Shown here piece by piece: positions 61,236 through 64,000 of a stretch of 64,000 nt of DNA. A program made the translations under genes and the position numbers. This DNA is from Billgrantia bachuensis (GTDB lineage: Bacteria > Pseudomonadota > Gammaproteobacteria > Pseudomonadales > Halomonadaceae), in NCBI RefSeq assembly GCF_011742165.1, contig NZ_JAAQTO010000047.1, positions 1 through 64,000 on the forward strand. The letters are read 5' to 3'. The notes below the pieces were generated by a model that saw nothing but the letters and a program-made list of their open reading frames with translations, had not been told where the DNA came from and did not search any database. The stretch's first letter is position 1; every line of letters starts with the position of its first letter.

Positions 61236-61694
61236 TTAGGCCAGGTTCTCGGCGGCGTCATGGATCGCGGCGCGAATGCGAACGTAGGTCGCACAGCGGC
61301 AGATATTGCCGCTCATCGCGGAATCGATATCGTCATCGCTGGGTTCGGCATTGTCGCGTAGCAGGGCCACGGCTGACATGATCTGGCCGGACTGGCAATA
61401 CCCGCACTGCACCACGTCGTGCTGGCGCCACGCCTCCCGCACGACCTTGCCGACGCGATCCTCGCCGATCGCCTCGATGGTCGTTACCTCCTTGCCGGCG
61501 GCGGCGGAAACGGGCGTGACGCACGAGCGGATCGCTTGCCCGTCGAGGTGCACGGTACAGGCCCCGCACAGGGACATGCCGCAGCCGTATTTGGTCCCGG
61601 TCAGGTTCGCGACATCCCGCAAGGCCCAGAGCAGCGGTATGTCATCGGGAACGTCAAACTGATGGGATTCACCATTGATGGTCAGGGTCGCCAT
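61236..61694 (-). CDS. 2Fe-2S subunit of the molybdenum hydroxylase (isoquinoline 1-oxidoreductase alpha type)
   Basis: The 152-residue protein carries two 2Fe-2S clusters: a plant-type site in [18 protein letters not shown] and a second in [10 protein letters not shown] plus GNICRCATY. It passes electrons from the molybdenum centre. It has no signal of its own and would be exported with its partner through the Tat signal of the large subunit. Start 61694 has TGAGGA upstream. It is the first gene of the operon with the large subunit and XdhC. Confidence 0.93.
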   Translation of the reverse strand: MATLTINGESHQFDVPDDIPLLWALRDVANLTGTKYGCGMSLCGACTVHLDGQAIRSCVTPVSAAAGKEVTTIEAIGEDRVGKVVREAWRQHDVVQCGYCQSGQIMSAVALLRDNAEPSDDDIDSAMSGNICRCATYVRIRAAIHDAAENLA

Positions 61695-61759
61695 GGGATT
61701 CCTCATGCTTTTTTGGTTATAGGCAGCGACGCTGGGTGGCAATGCACCACGTCACTGCC

Positions 61760-61776
61760 GCCTCGATACTCGAGGC
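61760..61776. promoter_or_regulatory. Perfect 7-3-7 palindrome upstream of the molybdenum hydroxylase operon
   Basis: GCCTCGA (61760-61766) and TCGAGGC (61770-61776) are perfect inverted arms around TAC, 66 bases before the 2Fe-2S gene start. It may be a repressor or activator site; no T run follows, so a terminator is unlikely. The rest of the 300-bp gap to 61995 holds only the Zur-like site. Confidence 0.3.
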
Positions 61777-61919
61777 TACGCCTGAGTATAGAAAGGCCGC
61801 TTTCATGAGGATTAGTCCATTAATGGCGAATCGTTGCCTGATCCTGTCGCGACAGAGCCGAGCATGGCCGACGCCTTCTCGACGCATCGACGGATGGATG
61901 ATTTGCCATGTCCTTTACA

Positions 61920-61934
61920 TGTTATGTTATATAG
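61920..61934 (+). promoter_or_regulatory. Zur-box-like site before the nickel/peptide-type ABC genes, candidate
   Basis: TGTTATGTTATATAG shares its first 13 bases exactly with the site at 33096 in front of znuCBA, and its left half with the site at 32049. The right half keeps only four of seven Zur positions. It lies 61 bases before the binding-protein gene. Confidence 0.4.
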
Positions 61935-61994
61935 TCTCTTTTTCAGGCACACCCATCGTTCGTCTTCACCAAATTCTGCAAGGAAGATCCTGTA

Positions 61995-63545
61995 ATGCCG
62001 CGTCCCTCACGATCCCTACCCCAGCGTTCCCTGCTGTTTGGTCTGTTTGGTCTCTCCCTGCTGCCCCTGGCAGCAGCCGCCGACCGCCCGCTCTCGGTAG
62101 TCGCCCCCTGGGAGATCACCGGCACCGACCCGTCGACCTCGGGCTATGTCTACGCCCGCATGCGCGTCGCCGAGACGCTCGTCGACACCGATGCCGACGG
62201 CCAGCCCGCACCGGGGCTGGCGGCGTCCTGGCAGCCCAGCGAAGATGGCCTGACCTGGCGCTTCGCCCTGCGCGAAGACGTCACCTTTCACGACGGCAGC
62301 CCGCTGACGGCGGAAGCCGCAGCCACGAGCCTACAGCATGCCCTTGCCAAGCCGGGCATTCTCGATTCGGCGCCCGTCACCAGCATCGAGGCCGACGGCA
62401 ACGAGGTGGTGATTCAGCTCGAAAGCCCCTTCGCACCGCTGCCGGCCCTGCTGGCCCACTCCACCACTCTGATCCTCGCCCCGGGCGCCTTTGATGACGA
62501 GGGGCGGGTCACCGAGGTGATCGGCACCGGCCCCTACCGGGTGGTGAGCGTGGCGCCCCCGCAGCGGCTCGACGTGGAGCGCTTCGACGGCTATTGGGGC
62601 GAGGTGCCCGCCATCGACAGCGCCAACTACCTGGCGGTGGGTCGCGGCGAAACCCGCGCGTTGATGGCCGAAAGCGGCGATGCCGATGTGGTGTTCACCC
62701 TCGACCCGGCCAGCCGCGCGCGGCTGGAGCGACACGACCGCCTGGCACTGCATGCCGAACCGCTGCCGCGCACCATCGTGTTCAAGGTCAATGCCGCTCA
62801 TCCGCTGCTCGAGGACGAGCATGCCCGACAGGCGCTGAGCCTGGCCATCGACCGTGAAGGCATTGCCGCGGGCCTGCTGCGTGATCCAGAAGCCGCTGCC
62901 GCCGAGCTGTTCCCCGCCAGTCTCGGGCCTTGGCACCTCGGCCTCGACGCCAGCGAGGCGCAAGATGTGGAGCGGGCCCGCGAGCTGCTCGCCGAGCTGG
63001 GCTGGGAAGCCAACGGCAGCGGCGTGCTCGAGCGCGACGGCGAACCCTTCGAATTGACCCTGCGCACTTTCTCCGACCGCCCCGAGCTGCCGCTGGTAGC
63101 CACTGCCCTGCAGGACCAGTGGCGCGAGATCGGCGTTGCGCTGGAAGTCGCCGTAGGCAACGCCAGCGAGATCCCTTCCGGCCACCGCGACGGCAGCCTG
63201 GAGCTGGGCCTGATGGCACGCAACTATGGCCTGGTGCCCGACCCGCTCGGCACCCTGCTCGACGACTTCGGCGCCGACCCCGAGTCCATGGGCGGCGACT
63301 GGGGCGCCATGGGCTGGCGTGACGACGACCTGGCCGGCTGGCTCGACACCCTGCGCCAGGAAGCCGACAACGAGTCCCGTATCGAACTCGCGGGTCAGGT
63401 GGCACGTCGCCTGAACGAGGCAATGCCGGTCGTGCCCGTGGCCTGGTACCAGCAGACCGCCTCGGTCAATGCCGAGCTGGAAGGCTTCTCCATCGATCCG
63501 CTGGAGCGCAGCTACCGCATCGACGAGCTGAGGTGGAGCGAATGA
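61995..63545 (+). CDS. Nickel/peptide-type ABC substrate-binding protein (SBP_bac_5)
   Basis: The 516-residue protein has a Sec signal (LLFGLFGLSLLPLAAAAD) and the cluster C binding-protein fold of the NikA/DppA class: WEITGTDPSTSGYVYARMRV, WQPSEDGLTWRFALREDVTF, HDGSPLTAEA and LSLAIDREGIAAGLL. Such proteins bind oligopeptides, nickel complexes or metallophores. The Zur-like site upstream suggests a zinc-related ligand. AAGGAAG precedes the ATG. It overlaps the permease gene as ATGA. Confidence 0.87.
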   Translation: MPRPSRSLPQRSLLFGLFGLSLLPLAAAADRPLSVVAPWEITGTDPSTSGYVYARMRVAETLVDTDADGQPAPGLAASWQPSEDGLTWRFALREDVTFHDGSPLTAEAAATSLQHALAKPGILDSAPVTSIEADGNEVVIQLESPFAPLPALLAHSTTLILAPGAFDDEGRVTEVIGTGPYRVVSVAPPQRLDVERFDGYWGEVPAIDSANYLAVGRGETRALMAESGDADVVFTLDPASRARLERHDRLALHAEPLPRTIVFKVNAAHPLLEDEHARQALSLAIDREGIAAGLLRDPEAAAAELFPASLGPWHLGLDASEAQDVERARELLAELGWEANGSGVLERDGEPFELTLRTFSDRPELPLVATALQDQWREIGVALEVAVGNASEIPSGHRDGSLELGLMARNYGLVPDPLGTLLDDFGADPESMGGDWGAMGWRDDDLAGWLDTLRQEADNESRIELAGQVARRLNEAMPVVPVAWYQQTASVNAELEGFSIDPLERSYRIDELRWSE

Positions 63546-64000
63546 GCCAAGCGCTGGCATCACGGACGACCCCGCGCTGGACGGCAGGCCTGGGCGGTCT
63601 GCTGCTGCAGCGCCTGTTCCAGGCCGGGCTGGTGGCATGGATGGTCGGTACCCTGACCTTCGTGCTGACCCGCTCGCTGCCCGGCGACATGGCCTACCGC
63701 ATCGCCGCCGGGCGCTACGGCCACGACATGGTCAATACCAGCGCCGCCGAGGCGGTACGCACCGAGCTGGCGCTGGACCAGCCGGCGCTGGGCGCCTACT
63801 TCGGCTGGCTGTGGGATCTGCTGCAGTTCGATCTGGGCCGCTCACTGGTCAGCGGCGAACCGGTCATGGCCGAACTGTGGCATCAGCTCGGCCACTCGCT
63901 GGGCCTGGCAGCGATGGCCGTGCTGCTCTCGCTGCTGCTGGGTCCGCCGCTGGGGCTGATCGCCGGGCTCAAGCCAAACGGTTGGCTGGATCGCGTGAGC
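63542..64000 (+). CDS. DppB/NikB-like ABC permease, 3' end cut by the window
   Basis: The first 153 residues are present. They show an N-terminal helix (LVAWMVGTLTFVLTRSLPGD), the family segment in the periplasmic loop (ELALDQPALGAYFGWLWDLL, QFDLGRSLVSGEPV) and a second helix (LGLAAMAVLLSLLLGPPLGL). This is the first membrane subunit of a peptide/nickel ABC importer. The second permease and ATPases should follow outside the window. Confidence 0.88.
   Translation, partial: MSQALASRTTPRWTAGLGGLLLQRLFQAGLVAWMVGTLTFVLTRSLPGDMAYRIAAGRYGHDMVNTSAAEAVRTELALDQPALGAYFGWLWDLLQFDLGRSLVSGEPVMAELWHQLGHSLGLAAMAVLLSLLLGPPLGLIAGLKPNGWLDRVS

Overview
The window looks like a chromosomal segment of a halophilic gammaproteobacterium of the Halomonas type (Halomonadaceae). 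This rests on the high G+C, the dense short-spaced operons, the TRAP uptake system, two secreted DUF6746 proteins and the overall gene set. It is an inference from gene content, as no rRNA or tRNA gene is present. Both ends cut genes: a dienelactone hydrolase at the left and an ABC permease at the right.

Layout. Positions 1-6400: hydrolases, two DUF6746 paralogues (one beside two Fur-box-like sites), a Tat-exported PhoD phosphatase, a DUF4202 protein and an aldo/keto reductase. Positions 6513-20816: a complete type I-E CRISPR-Cas locus. It has a 72-repeat array read on the minus strand, a 110-bp leader, the operon cas3-cse1-cse2-cas7-cas5-cas6e-cas1-cas2 (minus strand), and a divergent WYL regulator of the BrxR/CapW kind with an 11-7-11 palindrome between it and cas3. 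The array is a mosaic of two repeat types in five blocks. Positions 20841-28431: a nitroreductase, then a LacI regulator divergent from a TRAP transporter, VOC protein, RuBisCO-like protein and DUF1537 kinase operon, which looks like a sugar-acid catabolic pathway. Positions 28345-31977: a TspO remnant, a winged-helix/TPR regulator, a methyltransferase and a secreted protein of unknown function.

Positions 32049-36091: zinc uptake. An extra ZnuB-like permease and a znuCBA operon headed by a tiny His-rich membrane ORF each follow a Zur-box-like site. Positions 36203-43981: a Tat-exported SMP-30 protein, then a Leu/Ile/Val-type binding protein, acyl-CoA synthetase, acyl-CoA dehydrogenase and thiolase, with an AraC regulator on the other strand. 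Positions 44101-48439: a LolD/FtsX-like ABC exporter with an AttH/CrtC-like lipoprotein. Positions 48459-52596: LysR, DoxX, a DODA-type dioxygenase, glyoxalase I, an NlpC/P60 lipoprotein and ThiE.

Positions 52642-55902: an MntR-like regulator divergent from a metal ABC transporter, probably for manganese. Positions 55921-61694: an EamA transporter, an AraC regulator, and XdhC with an isoquinoline 1-oxidoreductase-type molybdenum hydroxylase. Positions 61920-64000: the start of a nickel/peptide-type ABC importer behind a third Zur-box-like site. Metal homeostasis (Fur, Zur and MntR-type sites) recurs across the window. The most unusual points are the mosaic CRISPR array, the WYL regulator with its palindrome, and the RuBisCO-like/DUF1537 pathway.
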